From Alkalibacterium thalassium (GTDB taxonomy: Bacteria; Bacillota; Bacilli; Lactobacillales; Carnobacteriaceae_A), in NCBI RefSeq assembly GCF_900101165.1, contig NZ_FNFK01000001.1, positions 93,007 to 157,006 on the forward strand: 64,000 nucleotides of DNA. Reading direction: 5' to 3'. The notes beneath the pieces are model-generated. The model was not told the origin of the DNA and ran no database searches. It was given only the letters and a program-made list of their open reading frames with translations. Positions 53,448 through 63,714 of the stretch are shown in pieces; positions within the stretch are counted from its first letter, which is position 1, and every line of letters begins with the position of its first letter. A program made the translations under genes and the position numbers.

Positions 53448-53554
53448 TGTTACAATGTGGGAGTATCAGTTTAAATTCTTCGTGAAATAGTGTTCTTTTA
53501 AGCTAATAAAAAATGCACGTGGAATTTAGGAAATAATAAGGAGGAATTTTGACA

Positions 53555-53863
53555 ATGGATTTTTTTGGAGTGAATGGTTATTTAGAAGCAAAAGAAGGAA
53601 AACGTGATGAGTTGTTAGAGTATTTATTAGAGGCTAGTTCAGAAATGGAATCAATTGATAATTGCTTTTGTTATATAGTTGCAACTGTCCCTGACAATCA
53701 AAATGCTGTCCATATTTTTGAAGTTTGGAAAGATGAAGCTTCTCACAAAGCTTCTTTGGAACTAGACGTTTTTCGTAAAATTATTACTAAGGCACAACCT
53801 ATTATAAACGGAATGCAAGATTACCCTAATTTAACTGTAAAAGGTGGAAAAGCTAATTTTTAA
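53555..53863 (+). CDS. Antibiotic biosynthesis monooxygenase (ABM) domain protein
   Basis: 102 residues from ATG 53555, preceded by AAGGAGG (a TTG at 53549 is a closer alternative). It shows the ABM ferredoxin-like pattern: VNGYLEAKEGKRDELLEYLL, HIFEVWKDEASHKASLEL. Such small proteins are quinol monooxygenases or heme-degrading relatives. It seems unrelated to the defence operon. A strong terminator follows. Confidence 0.85.
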   Translation: MDFFGVNGYLEAKEGKRDELLEYLLEASSEMESIDNCFCYIVATVPDNQNAVHIFEVWKDEASHKASLELDVFRKIITKAQPIINGMQDYPNLTVKGGKANF

Positions 53864-53881
53864 ATCTTAAACATTTAGAAT

Positions 53882-53924
53882 GCAATCATCCACTTAGTTA
53901 TTTTAAGGATGATTGCTCTTTTTT
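53882..53924 (+). terminator. Intrinsic terminator after the ABM gene
   Basis: Ten perfect base pairs GCAATCATCC/GGATGATTGC (53882-53891, 53907-53916) followed by CTTTTTT. Confidence 0.9.
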
Positions 53925-53962
53925 ATACTCGACAAAAAATTAGCCAAAAGTTAGCCATTTCA

Positions 53963-53997
53963 TAAAAAAAGACACCTTCCATAATTGGAAAGTGTCT
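53963..53997 (-). terminator. Terminator-like hairpin on the - strand, possibly an IS remnant
   Basis: AGACAC-TTCC and GGAA-GTGTCT arms (53970-53997) are followed on the - strand by seven T. The AAAAAGACACCT start is the same as the end of the insertion sequence at 63.7 kb, so it could be a remnant of such an element. Confidence 0.4.
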
Positions 53998-54020
53998 GTA
54001 AACGTTGATATAACATAATA

Positions 54021-54731
54021 TTGACTGTCGTTTGCGGGTACAATATATTTAGTGGTTATACGGAAGTAGAGGATTATGAATTTGAGGTGTATGATGCGGA
54101 GGAAGCAATAACAAAGTTTAGGGAATTATGCCAACCGGATGTAGATTTTTCTGGTAATGAAAATAAATGTTGGTTTTATCTTATATCGTATTATTTATAC
54201 AAAATAGGATATGTTATAAAAGAATTTCCTAGATTGTTGGCACGACCACCTGTTGCACCTAGTGACTTTACTTATGGAGAAATTAGGAACAGAATTATTG
54301 CAAAGGGAGATGATGATAACGGGACTGTTCGATATGCTGTTAGAAGAACATTTGTCGCAAGGTTGACATTTGAACAGAAATCAACCTATGTTGATATAGA
54401 TGATTCAATCAATCAAAAGTTTATTGAGGTATCAAACCGACAAGCATCGTTCAATAATATGAGCACAGATGAAAAACTTGCAGAGATAGCAAATTTAATA
54501 GAAAGTTTATTAAAGAAGAACGGTAAGTTCCTTACACCAGATTACTCTACGATTTGTTTTGATTATATTTCTAACGATGTAGTAACAAGCTATAGAAAGA
54601 AAATGCATTGTTTTAGGCATGCCACAGATGATGCAATATCGGAAAGAAAAAACTATTCGGAAGAACAAAAAAGCTTCTTTGTTGATTACGGCTTGACCAT
54701 TGTTAAAGTGATACATTCTTTGCTGGAATAG
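54021..54731 (+). CDS. Hypothetical protein, probably 5' truncated
   Basis: 236 residues from a TTG at 54021; no ribosome binding site is visible and an in-frame TGA lies at 54006. The hairpin at 53963-53997 ends right before it, so the 5' part may have been lost. The product is helical at the C-terminus (KLAEIANLIESLLKKNGKFL, FFVDYGLTIVKVIHSLLE). I do not recognise the family. Confidence 0.5.
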   Translation: MTVVCGYNIFSGYTEVEDYEFEVYDAEEAITKFRELCQPDVDFSGNENKCWFYLISYYLYKIGYVIKEFPRLLARPPVAPSDFTYGEIRNRIIAKGDDDNGTVRYAVRRTFVARLTFEQKSTYVDIDDSINQKFIEVSNRQASFNNMSTDEKLAEIANLIESLLKKNGKFLTPDYSTICFDYISNDVVTSYRKKMHCFRHATDDAISERKNYSEEQKSFFVDYGLTIVKVIHSLLE

Positions 54732-54808
54732 AAACTGAGTAGACAATTTTTTTGGAACAAACATGATTCCAACTTGTCGGAGGTATTTTTTTTAATCGGA
54801 TAAAGGAA

Positions 54809-54860
54809 CTGATATCTTCCCGTATACGCAAGTCCACAGTGGATTAATTCCCCGATTTCA
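54809..54860. repeat. 31-bp-period repeat, left array
   Basis: A 34-bp stretch (54811-54844, starting GATATCTTCCC) matches 55574-55607 with three mismatches. A second partial unit begins at 54840. It lies upstream of the ClbS/DfsB-like gene. Confidence 0.6.
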
Positions 54861-54972
54861 TTTATGTTACAAATTTGAGCCATAGAGGTTCAAGAGGTTT
54901 ACCATCGTAATTATTCTATTTTTCTAGAAAGATTATTATCAATTAGACCTTGTATTAATAACAGGAGGTATT

Positions 54973-55491
54973 ATGAGAACATATAAAGATAAAGAAGAGC
55001 TAAAATTTGAGATAAATAAAAGTTTTGAAAAGTATATTTCTGAATTTAATAATATCCCAGAATCACTGAAAGACAAAAGCGTTGACGAAGTTGACAGAAC
55101 ACCATCTGAAAACCTTGCTTATCAAGTTGGCTGGACAACATTGCTCCTGCAATGGGAAGCCGATGAGAAAAACGGCTTAACAGTAAAGACACCATCAGAT
55201 ATGTTTAGGTGGAATCAGCTTGGTGAATTATATCAGTGGTTTTCAGATACCTATGCAAATTTATCCTTAGAGGAGTTAAAGGATAGGCTAAACAGAAATG
55301 TTATTTCAATCAATAAAATGATTGATGTACTAAGTGATGAAGAATTATTTTTACCTCATATGAGAAAGTGGGCTGATGAAGCTACAAAAACAGCAGTATG
55401 GGAAGTATATAAATTTATTCACGTTAATACTGTTGCTCCTTTTGGGACTTTTAGAACCAAGATAAGAAAATGGAAAAAGATAGCACTATGA
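54973..55491 (+). CDS. ClbS/DfsB-family four-helix bundle protein
   Basis: 172 residues: KDKEELKFEINKSFEKYISE, AYQVGWTTLLLQWEADEKNG and HVNTVAPFGTFRTKIRKWKK are typical of the ClbS/DfsB (DUF1706) family. ClbS in E. coli hydrolyses the genotoxin colibactin for self-protection; most relatives have unknown substrates. AGGAGG precedes the ATG. It is flanked by related repeat arrays. Confidence 0.88.
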   Translation: MRTYKDKEELKFEINKSFEKYISEFNNIPESLKDKSVDEVDRTPSENLAYQVGWTTLLLQWEADEKNGLTVKTPSDMFRWNQLGELYQWFSDTYANLSLEELKDRLNRNVISINKMIDVLSDEELFLPHMRKWADEATKTAVWEVYKFIHVNTVAPFGTFRTKIRKWKKIAL

Positions 55492-55540
55492 AACTAAGTT
55501 CAGTTACTTGGCAAACTATTCTCATAAGTACAATACTATC

Positions 55541-55633
55541 TGGATATGTTCCTGCATACAAGGTTCAATCCTGGATATCTTCCCACATACGCAAGTCCAC
55601 AATGGATATGTTCCCTCAAAGAGAATTAAGTAA
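55541..55633. repeat. 31-bp-period repeat, right array
   Basis: Three units begin with TGGATAT at 55541, 55572 and 55603. The second is the closest match to the left array. Units are degenerate, with no spacers between them as in CRISPR. Confidence 0.6.
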
Positions 55634-55957
55634 AAAAGGAAAATGGAAATTGTCCTTTGACAGCTATGAATTCCTCTCAAAACACGTTGAGACGGTAGTG
55701 CTATTGTCCCAATAGTCTCTAATATTGATAGGGCAGATATTATGCTGTATGGATTAACAGAAATAATAGGGAACTTCCGAAAGGCGTTTTTTGCAGTTAT
55801 TAAATTAACAGAGATATTTAGTCTATTTTAAGTAATAAGGTGTTGTTGATTATTGTTGCCAAGCAGAATTACTACAGTTGTGTAGTATAATCAAAAAATG
55901 ACGTCTTAAAAAAATCAATACAGTGGTAATAAGTTTTTTGAAGGGATGAGATAATGT

Positions 55958-56746
55958 ATGTTAGATTTACCAGACAAAATTAAAAATCTAATTGGAAATG
56001 AAAACTTTTCGTATGATGATGTTGGTATGTCAGATTCAACAGTTATTATTTTTACTGATAAAGTACTTAAAATTCAATCAATAAGTGAAGAATCGGAACA
56101 CGAATATCAGGTTATGGAATGGCTGCAAGATAAATTACCTGTGCCAAGGGTATTGGCTTATGAAAAGGCTGAGGATAAGAATTATCTCTTAATGACCAAA
56201 GTGTCTGGTAAGATGTCATGTGCTGATCAATATATGAGAAATCCAGAGCAACTAGTAAATCTTTTGGCAGAAGGTCTTAAGATGCTTTGGAAAGTTGACA
56301 TTAGTAATTGTACGTATATGCATGGACTTGATGAAAAATTACAGATGGCAAAACATAATGTGCAAAACAATGTGGTAGATATGGATGATGTTGAACCTGA
56401 AACATTTGGCGAAAATGGATTTGAGAGTTCGGAACATCTACTAAAGTGGCTTATAACAAATAGACCGGAAGAGGAGTTTGTATTTTCCCATGGAGACTTT
56501 TGTCTTCCAAATATCTTTTTGTCAGATGAAAAAATTTCTGGATATATCGATTTGGGGAAGGCTGGAATCGCAGATAGATGGCAGGATATTGCTTTGTGTT
56601 ATCGAAGTCTCTTGCATAATTTTGAGGGAAAATATTGTGACAAGAAGTATCAGGGATTTAGAGCAGATATATTATTCGAAAAATTGGATATTGTCCCTGA
56701 TTGGGACAAAATTCGTTACTATACTCTTTTGGATGAACTGTTTTAG
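55958..56746 (+). CDS. Aminoglycoside 3'-phosphotransferase-like kinase
   Basis: 262 residues with the APH(3') order: nucleotide-binding N-lobe, LPVPRVLAYEKAEDK, catalytic loop SHGDFCLPN, IDLGKAG with the metal-binding Asp, and a C-terminus IRYYTLLDELF very like that of APH(3')-IIIa. Length is near the usual 264. It may give resistance to kanamycin-type drugs, but the sequence is clearly not APH(3')-IIIa itself, so activity is not certain. AT-rich flanks suggest transfer. Confidence 0.85.
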   Translation: MLDLPDKIKNLIGNENFSYDDVGMSDSTVIIFTDKVLKIQSISEESEHEYQVMEWLQDKLPVPRVLAYEKAEDKNYLLMTKVSGKMSCADQYMRNPEQLVNLLAEGLKMLWKVDISNCTYMHGLDEKLQMAKHNVQNNVVDMDDVEPETFGENGFESSEHLLKWLITNRPEEEFVFSHGDFCLPNIFLSDEKISGYIDLGKAGIADRWQDIALCYRSLLHNFEGKYCDKKYQGFRADILFEKLDIVPDWDKIRYYTLLDELF

Positions 56747-56994
56747 AAGATCTAAAGATATGAAGTTTTTTATAAGCGTTTTATGCAGAGTGGAATGGCG
56801 AATACTAATATAATAACTTTGGTTTCTACCAAAACTAAAAGGTAAAGTGGTGTAAAAAAAGTATAATCCCATACCGCCAAGGGTGTACCAGGCTTAAGTG
56901 ACATCTTTATTGTACTCTCAAGGCATGGTGTTAGAGGAAACATATCTACACTGAACCTTTTAATTTTACCTATACTTTTTAATTATTCTGACTT

Positions 56995-57110
56995 AATGAA
57001 TCTAAGGGTATTCAAGTTAGATTTATTCGGTAACGTACCAAGCGAATAACTCAATATGTTAGCAATCTAATGCGTTTAGCAAGTCCGAGGGATGCCCTAA
57101 ACGCACTGAT
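56995..57110 (+). ncRNA. Possible small structured RNA ahead of a terminator
   Basis: In the 425-bp gap after the kinase gene, two clean hairpins occur: TTATTCG/CGAATAA (57023-57049) and TGCGTTTAG/CTAAACGCA (57071-57105). A strong terminator follows. This could be a small RNA or a leader of a gene lost from this spot. No named class was recognised. The rest of the gap (56747-56994) shows nothing. Confidence 0.35.
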
Positions 57111-57113
57111 TTC

Positions 57114-57157
57114 AAGCCTTTTCTGGGGTTAAGCCCCAGAGAGGGCTTTTTATTTTT
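57114..57157 (+). terminator. Intrinsic terminator
   Basis: AAGCC/GGCTT outer and CTGGGG/CCCCAG inner stems (57114-57148) followed by a T-rich run. It lies just 15 bases before the broken hsdM, so transcription from upstream would be blocked. Confidence 0.8.
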
Positions 57158-57171
57158 GTATCAAAATATGC

Positions 57172-58134
57172 ATGAACATAGATCCAACAATGGGATCGGG
57201 ATCCCTATTATTAAATGTCCAAAAATACACCAACGAACCAGGGACTGTTAACTACTTTGGTCAGGAACTGAATACATCTACATACAATCTGGCACGAATG
57301 AATATGTTCCTGCATAAAGTCGATGTGTCCAATCAGCACTTGCACAATGCAGATACTTTGGATGCAGACTGGCCGACAGAAGAACCGACCAACTTCGATG
57401 GTGTATTAATGAACCCACCCTACAGTGCAAAATGGTCAGGAGAAAAAGGTTTCTTAGACGATCCTCGTTTTTCTATGTACGGCGTATTGCCACCCAAGTC
57501 GAAAGCTGACTTTGCATTTCTGCTGCACGGCTATTACCATTTAAAGGATTCTGGAGTAATGGCTATCGTGTTGCCTCATGGCGTCCTGTTCCGAGGAGGA
57601 GCAGAAGGGAAAATACGTAAAGCCTTACTTGAAAATGGGGCAATTGATACTGTTATTGGCTTGCCAGCTAATATTTTCTTTAATACAAGTATTCCGACCA
57701 CAGTTATCATTTTGAAGAAAAATCGTGAGTCAAAAGACGTCTTATTTATTGATGCCTCAAACGATTTCAAAAAAGCGAAAAATCAGAACATATTAGAAGA
57801 GAAACACATCGAAAAAATTCTGGAAACTTACGCCAAAAGAGAAAATGTCGATAAATATGCTCAAGTTGCAAGCTACGATGACATTATAGAAAATGACTAT
57901 AACTTAAATATTCCTCGATACGTTGATACCTTTGAAGAAGAAGAACCTATTTCACTTGCGGAAGTTGCTAAAGAATTAAAAGAAACAAGAGCTAAAATAG
58001 AGGAGTCTGATAAAGCACTAGCTGAAATGGCTCAAGAGTTGACTGCTTCTACCGAGGAGTCACAAAAGGAATTAGATGCATTCATGGAGTTGTTGGGTTA
58101 CAAAAGTAATGATGGTGGTGAACGTCATGAGTAA
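57172..58134 (+). pseudogene. 5'-truncated type I hsdM
   Basis: The open frame begins within motif I (DPTMGSG at residues 4-10) and then shows NPPYSAKWSG and the normal HsdM C-terminus, 320 residues in all. A complete HsdM of this kind has about 200 more residues at the N-terminus, coding for the helical domain. There is no ribosome binding site, and a terminator lies just upstream. The missing part is not seen elsewhere in the window. It overlaps hsdS by 8 nt as in an intact operon, so the loss is a deletion. Confidence 0.85.
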
Positions 58135-59293
58135 GAATAACGTAAAACCCGAAATTAGATTTAAGAATTTCACTGATGCTTGGGAACAGCGTAAGTGGTA
58201 TGATACCGTAAATATATCCACCGACATGGTCGATCCCAAGGAGGGGAAGTATGATGATCTTCCTCATATCGGTCCAGGAAACATTGAATCTTTTACAGGA
58301 CGAATACTTAATAACGTTAAAACTGTTAGAGAGGATAATTTAATTAGTGGTAAATTCCATTTTAATTCTGGAGATATTATATATGGTAAAATCAATCCAC
58401 AATTAGCAAAATATGCTTACGTAAACTTTGAAGGATTAACTAGTGCCGACACATATGTTTTAAATTCACATAACGGAATCGATCAATATTTTTTATTCGT
58501 AATATTACAGACAAAAGATTTTTACAAGTATTCAGTATCTGTTTCTATGAGAACAGGAATGCCGAAGATTAATAGGGATGAGTTAAATCAATATAATTAC
58601 CTAGCGCCTTCGAATATTGATGAGCAAAGAAAAATCGGCACTTTCTTCAAACAACTTGACGATACTATCGCTCTTCATCAGCATGAACTTACCCTTCTAA
58701 AACAAAGAAAAAAAGCTTTCCTTCAAAAGATGTTTCCGAATAAAGAGGAGAGTGTTCCTGAATTGCGGTTTAATGGCTTTAGTGATGATTGGGAAGAAGT
58801 GAATCTTCTTGATTGTGTGGGTGTGTATCAACCTTCAAATTTACCACAATCTGATTTTACAGAAACGGGATACCCCGTTTATGGTGCTAATGGTCTCATT
58901 GGTTATTATTCTGAATATAATCATGTAGAACCACAAATAGCTGTTGCATGTAGGGGTAACACTTGCGGAACTGTCAATTTGATTCCTGAAATGTCATGGA
59001 TTACAAGTAATGCAATGGTTGTAAACACTTATGAGAATACTGATTTGGATTTCAATTATATGCTCCAGCTAATGACAGCTTTCAATTTTGATCCGTATAT
59101 TGCGGGAAGTGGACAACCACAACTGACTCGATCATCATTAGCTGGTTTAAAAATTCAATTACCGTCACTCGAAGAACAACAACACATCGGACAGTTCTTC
59201 AAGACTTTAGACGACACGATCGAACAGCACAAGCAAAAAGCGGAAGCATACAAAGAAATGAAACAGGCGTTCTTGCAGAAGATGTTTGTTTAA
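58127..59293 (+). CDS. hsdS: Type I specificity subunit HsdS (second system)
   Basis: 388 residues from ATG 58127, overlapping hsdM as ATGAGTAA. Two target recognition domains, with the spacer helices LKQRKKAFLQKMFP and YKEMKQAFLQKMF and the segments DEQRKIGTFFKQLDDTIALH and EEQQHIGQFFKTLDDTIEQH, as in many lactic and staphylococcal HsdS. Intact, but without a complete HsdM it is probably idle. Confidence 0.92.
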   Translation: MSKNNVKPEIRFKNFTDAWEQRKWYDTVNISTDMVDPKEGKYDDLPHIGPGNIESFTGRILNNVKTVREDNLISGKFHFNSGDIIYGKINPQLAKYAYVNFEGLTSADTYVLNSHNGIDQYFLFVILQTKDFYKYSVSVSMRTGMPKINRDELNQYNYLAPSNIDEQRKIGTFFKQLDDTIALHQHELTLLKQRKKAFLQKMFPNKEESVPELRFNGFSDDWEEVNLLDCVGVYQPSNLPQSDFTETGYPVYGANGLIGYYSEYNHVEPQIAVACRGNTCGTVNLIPEMSWITSNAMVVNTYENTDLDFNYMLQLMTAFNFDPYIAGSGQPQLTRSSLAGLKIQLPSLEEQQHIGQFFKTLDDTIEQHKQKAEAYKEMKQAFLQKMFV

Positions 59294-59323
59294 TTCAATC
59301 AATCAGGAATAGAGGTGAAAGAT

Positions 59324-62300
59324 ATGGCTGTCTTTACGGCAGAACAGGTACTGGAAGATAATCTTATAAAAAAACTCGTAACTGGTGAGTCTCAGTGGAC
59401 ATATAGAGAAGACTTGCGGACTGAGGACGACCTGTGGGAAAATTTCAGGCAGAAACTTGAATCCAATAATAAAGATATTTTAGACGGGGTACCGCTGACT
59501 GAACAGGAATTTCGTCAGATCAAAAACGAGTTGAACTTTCCCAGTTTTTACGCCGCTGCTAAATGGCTGGCAGGGGAAAACGGCATTGCTAAAGTTCAAG
59601 TTCAGCGAGAAGATGCGTCACTTGGAACGATAAGATTACGCGTAATAAACCGTCAGGACGTTGCTGGTGGCATTTCGTCTTATGAAGTGATCAACCAGTT
59701 CAAATCTGAAAAACGATCCATCGAAGACTTAAATCGTCGCTTTGATGTTACCTTGCTCATCAACGGACTTCCTATGATTCATATCGAACTGAAAAACAGA
59801 GCACATCCTTATATGGATGCTTTTCGACAAATCAAAAAGTACTTAAAAGAAGGTAAGTTTACCGGTATTTATTCCACTTTGCAGATGTTTGTTGTCACAA
59901 ATGGAACAGATACCCGCTATATAGCCTCAGCTCAGGATACAAAGCTGAACGAACAGTTTCTAACTAAATGGGTCGATGAACACAATCAGCCAGTAACGGA
60001 TTATATTGAGTTTGCGGAGTCTGTGCTATCTATACCGATGGCTCACAAGATGGTTACTCAGTATACAGTGATCGATCACGAGAAGAAAGCACTGATATTA
60101 CTTCGCCCTTATCAGATACATGCGATCGAAGCCGTCAAACGTGCGTCAACCAGACAACAGTCAGGATACGTGTGGCATACGACAGGATCAGGTAAGACGC
60201 TGACCTCCTACAAAGTGGCTCGGAATCTGCTTCAAATCCCTTCATTACAAAAGACTATTTTTATTGTAGACCGGGTAGATCTGGACCAGCAGACGACGTC
60301 ATCATTTACATCCTACGCTGAAAATGATGTTATCGATATCGATAAAACAGATAACGTTAAAATGCTCATCAAAAAACTGCTCTCAGATGATCGGAATGTG
60401 ATCGTGACTACGATACAGAAACTGGATATCGTAATGAAACGATTCAGAAATAGTGAGAACTCGAAGCGTTTTGAAAAGATGACGCAGTTAAAATTGGCAT
60501 TCGTTGTAGATGAATGTCACCGAGCTATCAGTCCAGCCAAAAAACGTGAAATTGAAGAATTCTTCGTTTACTCGTTATGGTATGGCTTTACAGGGACACC
60601 GATATTTTTAGAAAACGCGAAAAAAGTCGTGGGAGACTTGCCTCGGACAACTACCCAGCAGTATGGCGATTGTCTACACGAGTACACAGTCAAGGAAGCA
60701 ATACATGATAAAGCTGTATTAGGCTTTCAGGTTGAATACAAGTCTACATTTTCTGAAGAGCAGTTGGACAAAGCAGTACTAGCTGCATTAGGTAATAGTG
60801 AGATTGATTTAGATACGATGGAATGGGTCGATAAAGAAGCTCGCTTACCAAAAGATGTTTACGAAAAAGAAGCACATATGCTAGAGGTTATTAATTCCAT
60901 AGTCAACAAATCGAGAAAAAAATTGGGTTTTCAGAACGCTCCTGAACCCACATTTAATGCAATTTTGACAACCTCTTCAATAGCACAGGCACAACAGTAT
61001 TATGATTTAATCAAACGTGTTAAAGCAGGTGAGGCCGCTGTAACAATTGATGAAGAAACGAAGAAAGTATTGCCTGACTTTCCAAAAGTGGCCATCACCT
61101 ATTCAATCAGCGAAAACGAGGAAGCGTCAATCACAAATCAGGATAAAATGAAAGAGTCATTAAGAGATTATAATCATGAGTTCGGAACCAATTTTACGAT
61201 AGAGACGATTCGTGCATACAACGGAAACGTGAACGAGCGTATAGCCCGTAAAAAGGATCTGTTCAAACTCCGTAGTGAGCAGCTTGATTTAGTGATCGTA
61301 GTGGACCGCTTACTTACTGGATTTGATGCTCCTTGTCTATCTACGTTATTTATCGACCGGTCACCTTTGCAGCCACATGATTTGATACAGGCCTTTTCAC
61401 GAACAAACCGTTTATTTGAAAAACCTAAAAAGTATGGACAGATCGTGACCTTCCAGACACCTAAAATATTTGAGCAGAAAGTCAAAGAAGCATTGGTGCT
61501 GTATTCGAATGGCGGAGAAAATGAAGTGCTGGCTCCAACTTGGGAAGAAGCTCAGGCCACATTTATCGAAGCCATTAAAGAACTAAGAGATCTTGTACAG
61601 AAACCGGAAGACGTGGAAGCTTTAAATACGGCACAGCTGAAGAAGTTCGTAAAAGCCTATCAGGCACTAGATAGAAGTTTTGCGGCAGTGCAAGTCTACA
61701 GCGATTTTGAAATGGAACAGATGGGAACGGACTTTCCGATTCAGCTCAGGGAAATAGAAGAGTTCAACGGCAAGTATGTCAATGCCTTAGACGAATTGAG
61801 AAATGAACCAGACGAAGATGATCCAGTAGAGATCGACATTGAATACGAACTGGAATCCGTCAAAACAGAGGACATCAACTATGAGTATATCGTTATGCTT
61901 ATCCAGGCATTCGTACCAAGTGGAGACGATGAATATGAGTTACTTGCTCGTGAAGATGAAGTGTCCAATGCAGAAGTGGATAAGTATATCGCTGAATTGG
62001 GTAAAAGCAATCCTAAATTGTCACTTGTCATGCAAAAACTGTGGGACGGCATCAAACAGAATCCAGAAGACTTTAGAGATAAAAACGTGTCTAATGTTCT
62101 GGAAGATATGATCCAAAGTGAGGAGCAGGAATTCATCCATGACTTTTCGGAAAAATGGCATGTTAACGAAGACGAACTGACGTATGTTGTCGCTAATTAC
62201 AATCCTAAGAGAGACAAGCAGAACGGCGAAAACGAACTCAAGCAGTCAGCAAATTATGAGGCCTACAGAGAAAAAGTAGAGAACCCTGTACCCAAACTGC

Positions 62301-62374
62301 GCTATTGGAAAACAGTTCGGTCAGATCTCAAGGAAGTAATGCAGAACGACATATTGCCGTTGCAGAGGAAGTAA
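59324..62374 (+). CDS. hsdR: Type I restriction subunit HsdR (second system)
   Basis: 1016 residues from ATG 59324, preceded by GAGGTG. Nuclease core [20 protein letters not shown] (one run split in the family as D..E.K), Walker [10 protein letters not shown] (about 285), VDECHRA (about 396) and FSRTNRLF. It is distinct from the HsdR of the first system. It looks intact; without its own methylase it would be expected to be inactive, since HsdR needs the M2S complex for recognition. Confidence 0.92.
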   Translation: MAVFTAEQVLEDNLIKKLVTGESQWTYREDLRTEDDLWENFRQKLESNNKDILDGVPLTEQEFRQIKNELNFPSFYAAAKWLAGENGIAKVQVQREDASLGTIRLRVINRQDVAGGISSYEVINQFKSEKRSIEDLNRRFDVTLLINGLPMIHIELKNRAHPYMDAFRQIKKYLKEGKFTGIYSTLQMFVVTNGTDTRYIASAQDTKLNEQFLTKWVDEHNQPVTDYIEFAESVLSIPMAHKMVTQYTVIDHEKKALILLRPYQIHAIEAVKRASTRQQSGYVWHTTGSGKTLTSYKVARNLLQIPSLQKTIFIVDRVDLDQQTTSSFTSYAENDVIDIDKTDNVKMLIKKLLSDDRNVIVTTIQKLDIVMKRFRNSENSKRFEKMTQLKLAFVVDECHRAISPAKKREIEEFFVYSLWYGFTGTPIFLENAKKVVGDLPRTTTQQYGDCLHEYTVKEAIHDKAVLGFQVEYKSTFSEEQLDKAVLAALGNSEIDLDTMEWVDKEARLPKDVYEKEAHMLEVINSIVNKSRKKLGFQNAPEPTFNAILTTSSIAQAQQYYDLIKRVKAGEAAVTIDEETKKVLPDFPKVAITYSISENEEASITNQDKMKESLRDYNHEFGTNFTIETIRAYNGNVNERIARKKDLFKLRSEQLDLVIVVDRLLTGFDAPCLSTLFIDRSPLQPHDLIQAFSRTNRLFEKPKKYGQIVTFQTPKIFEQKVKEALVLYSNGGENEVLAPTWEEAQATFIEAIKELRDLVQKPEDVEALNTAQLKKFVKAYQALDRSFAAVQVYSDFEMEQMGTDFPIQLREIEEFNGKYVNALDELRNEPDEDDPVEIDIEYELESVKTEDINYEYIVMLIQAFVPSGDDEYELLAREDEVSNAEVDKYIAELGKSNPKLSLVMQKLWDGIKQNPEDFRDKNVSNVLEDMIQSEEQEFIHDFSEKWHVNEDELTYVVANYNPKRDKQNGENELKQSANYEAYREKVENPVPKLRYWKTVRSDLKEVMQNDILPLQRK

Positions 62375-62583
62375 TTGTCCACAAGCACATTATTATATTT
62401 ACCCCATGTGCTTGTCTACTAATAAATGCAAACGTTAACAACTTTGCGAATATCTACCTTTAAGAGATCCAATTATTTTGTCGAAATTATCTAACTTTTT
62501 ATAGATAATAGAAAGTACTCATTGTTTTTAGTTCTTACAAATAAATAGATGCTTTAATAAGGGCAAAAGGATAGGTGACAAAT

Positions 62584-63695
62584 ATGAGTAAACAATTTAA
62601 AAAAACTATTGGTAACGGAAATAAAGTTGTATATAGTTTGAATTCTGATGGAGAGTCTTTTGATAAAAATACTATTGTAGATAGTTGGAAAAACTCGTAC
62701 AGTGAAAAGGAGACAAGTTTTTGAGGGAGCTACTCATTTCGGAATACTACCTAAGTTAGATATGTTATCGAATGAAATAGTTTTTCCTAACTGCATATTA
62801 TATAAATCAAAGTTTAAAGAAGATAAAGTAGAACTGTTTCTAAAAGACCTCGACAATACAAATATTATTGTTTCAACACCTACCTTAATTAAGAATATGC
62901 CAAATAAATTATTTGAACATTTAATTAATAATGTGGAACTTGTTGTTTTTGATGAAGCCCACCATCTAGCAGCGCCCGACTGGAAATTTGTAAGAGAAAA
63001 GTTTTTAGATAAAAAACTTTTACAATATACTGCGACACCATATAGAAATGATGGAAAAAACTTGAAGGAAAGATTATTTACAATTACAGTTTAAGTTTAG
63101 CTCAATAAAGTGGGTATTTTAAACCTATTGATTTTTATCCAATACAAGAATTTGAAGCTAAAAAATCAGATGAAAAATTGCAAAAATGGTAATAGAACTA
63201 TTGTCTGAAGATATAAAAAAAGGTTTAGATCATGTTCTTTTAGCTAGGGCAAAAAATCGTCTGCGAGCAGAAAACTTATTTAATGATATTTATTCTAAGC
63301 ATTATAAACTGAACCCAGTTATTATTCATTCTGGGCGTAAGAAAAATGAAAACAGAGAATCTTTAAATAAAATTAAAAATGGCAAGTCTAAAATTGTGGT
63401 ATGTGTTGACATGTTTGGTGAAGGAATAGATATTCCTTCATTAAAAATAGCAGCAATTCATGACAAATATAAATCACTGCCGATTACATTACAATTTATT
63501 GGTCGATTTGCAAGGTCAAGTTCTGGAAATTTAGTAAACGCTAAATTAGTAACTAATACTGCAATAGATGATTTGAAAGATAGTATTGAAGATTTATATC
63601 ATCAGGATTCTGATTGGAATCAATTACTTAACTCAAGTTTTGCAGTTGAATATCCAAGTTTAACCCTTGCGGTTATTGAAACTTCTTATAAATAA
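62584..63695 (+). pseudogene. Broken SF2 helicase (defence-type)
   Basis: A short start (62584, MSKQFKKTIGNGNKVVYSLN) stops at 62724 and leads to a deleted N-terminal helicase part. The next piece (62702-63094) has VVFDEAHHLAA and YTATPYRNDGK. A nonsense TAA then follows in SLAQ, and a one-base deletion near 63180 precedes the C-terminal helicase domain (63186-63695; DMFGEGIDIPS, LQFIGRFARS). The general style resembles HamB-like or other phage-defence helicases, but the assignment is weak. Confidence 0.75.
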
Positions 63696-63714
63696 TTATC
63701 AAAAAACACACAAA

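Noticed and set aside
54809..55633. CRISPR array
   Set aside because: Units follow each other at a 31-bp period without unique spacers and are degenerate; there are no cas genes.
55470..55715. 81-aa open frame after the ClbS/DfsB-like gene
   Set aside because: It overlaps the end of that gene, runs through the 31-bp repeats and has no ribosome binding site or recognisable domain.
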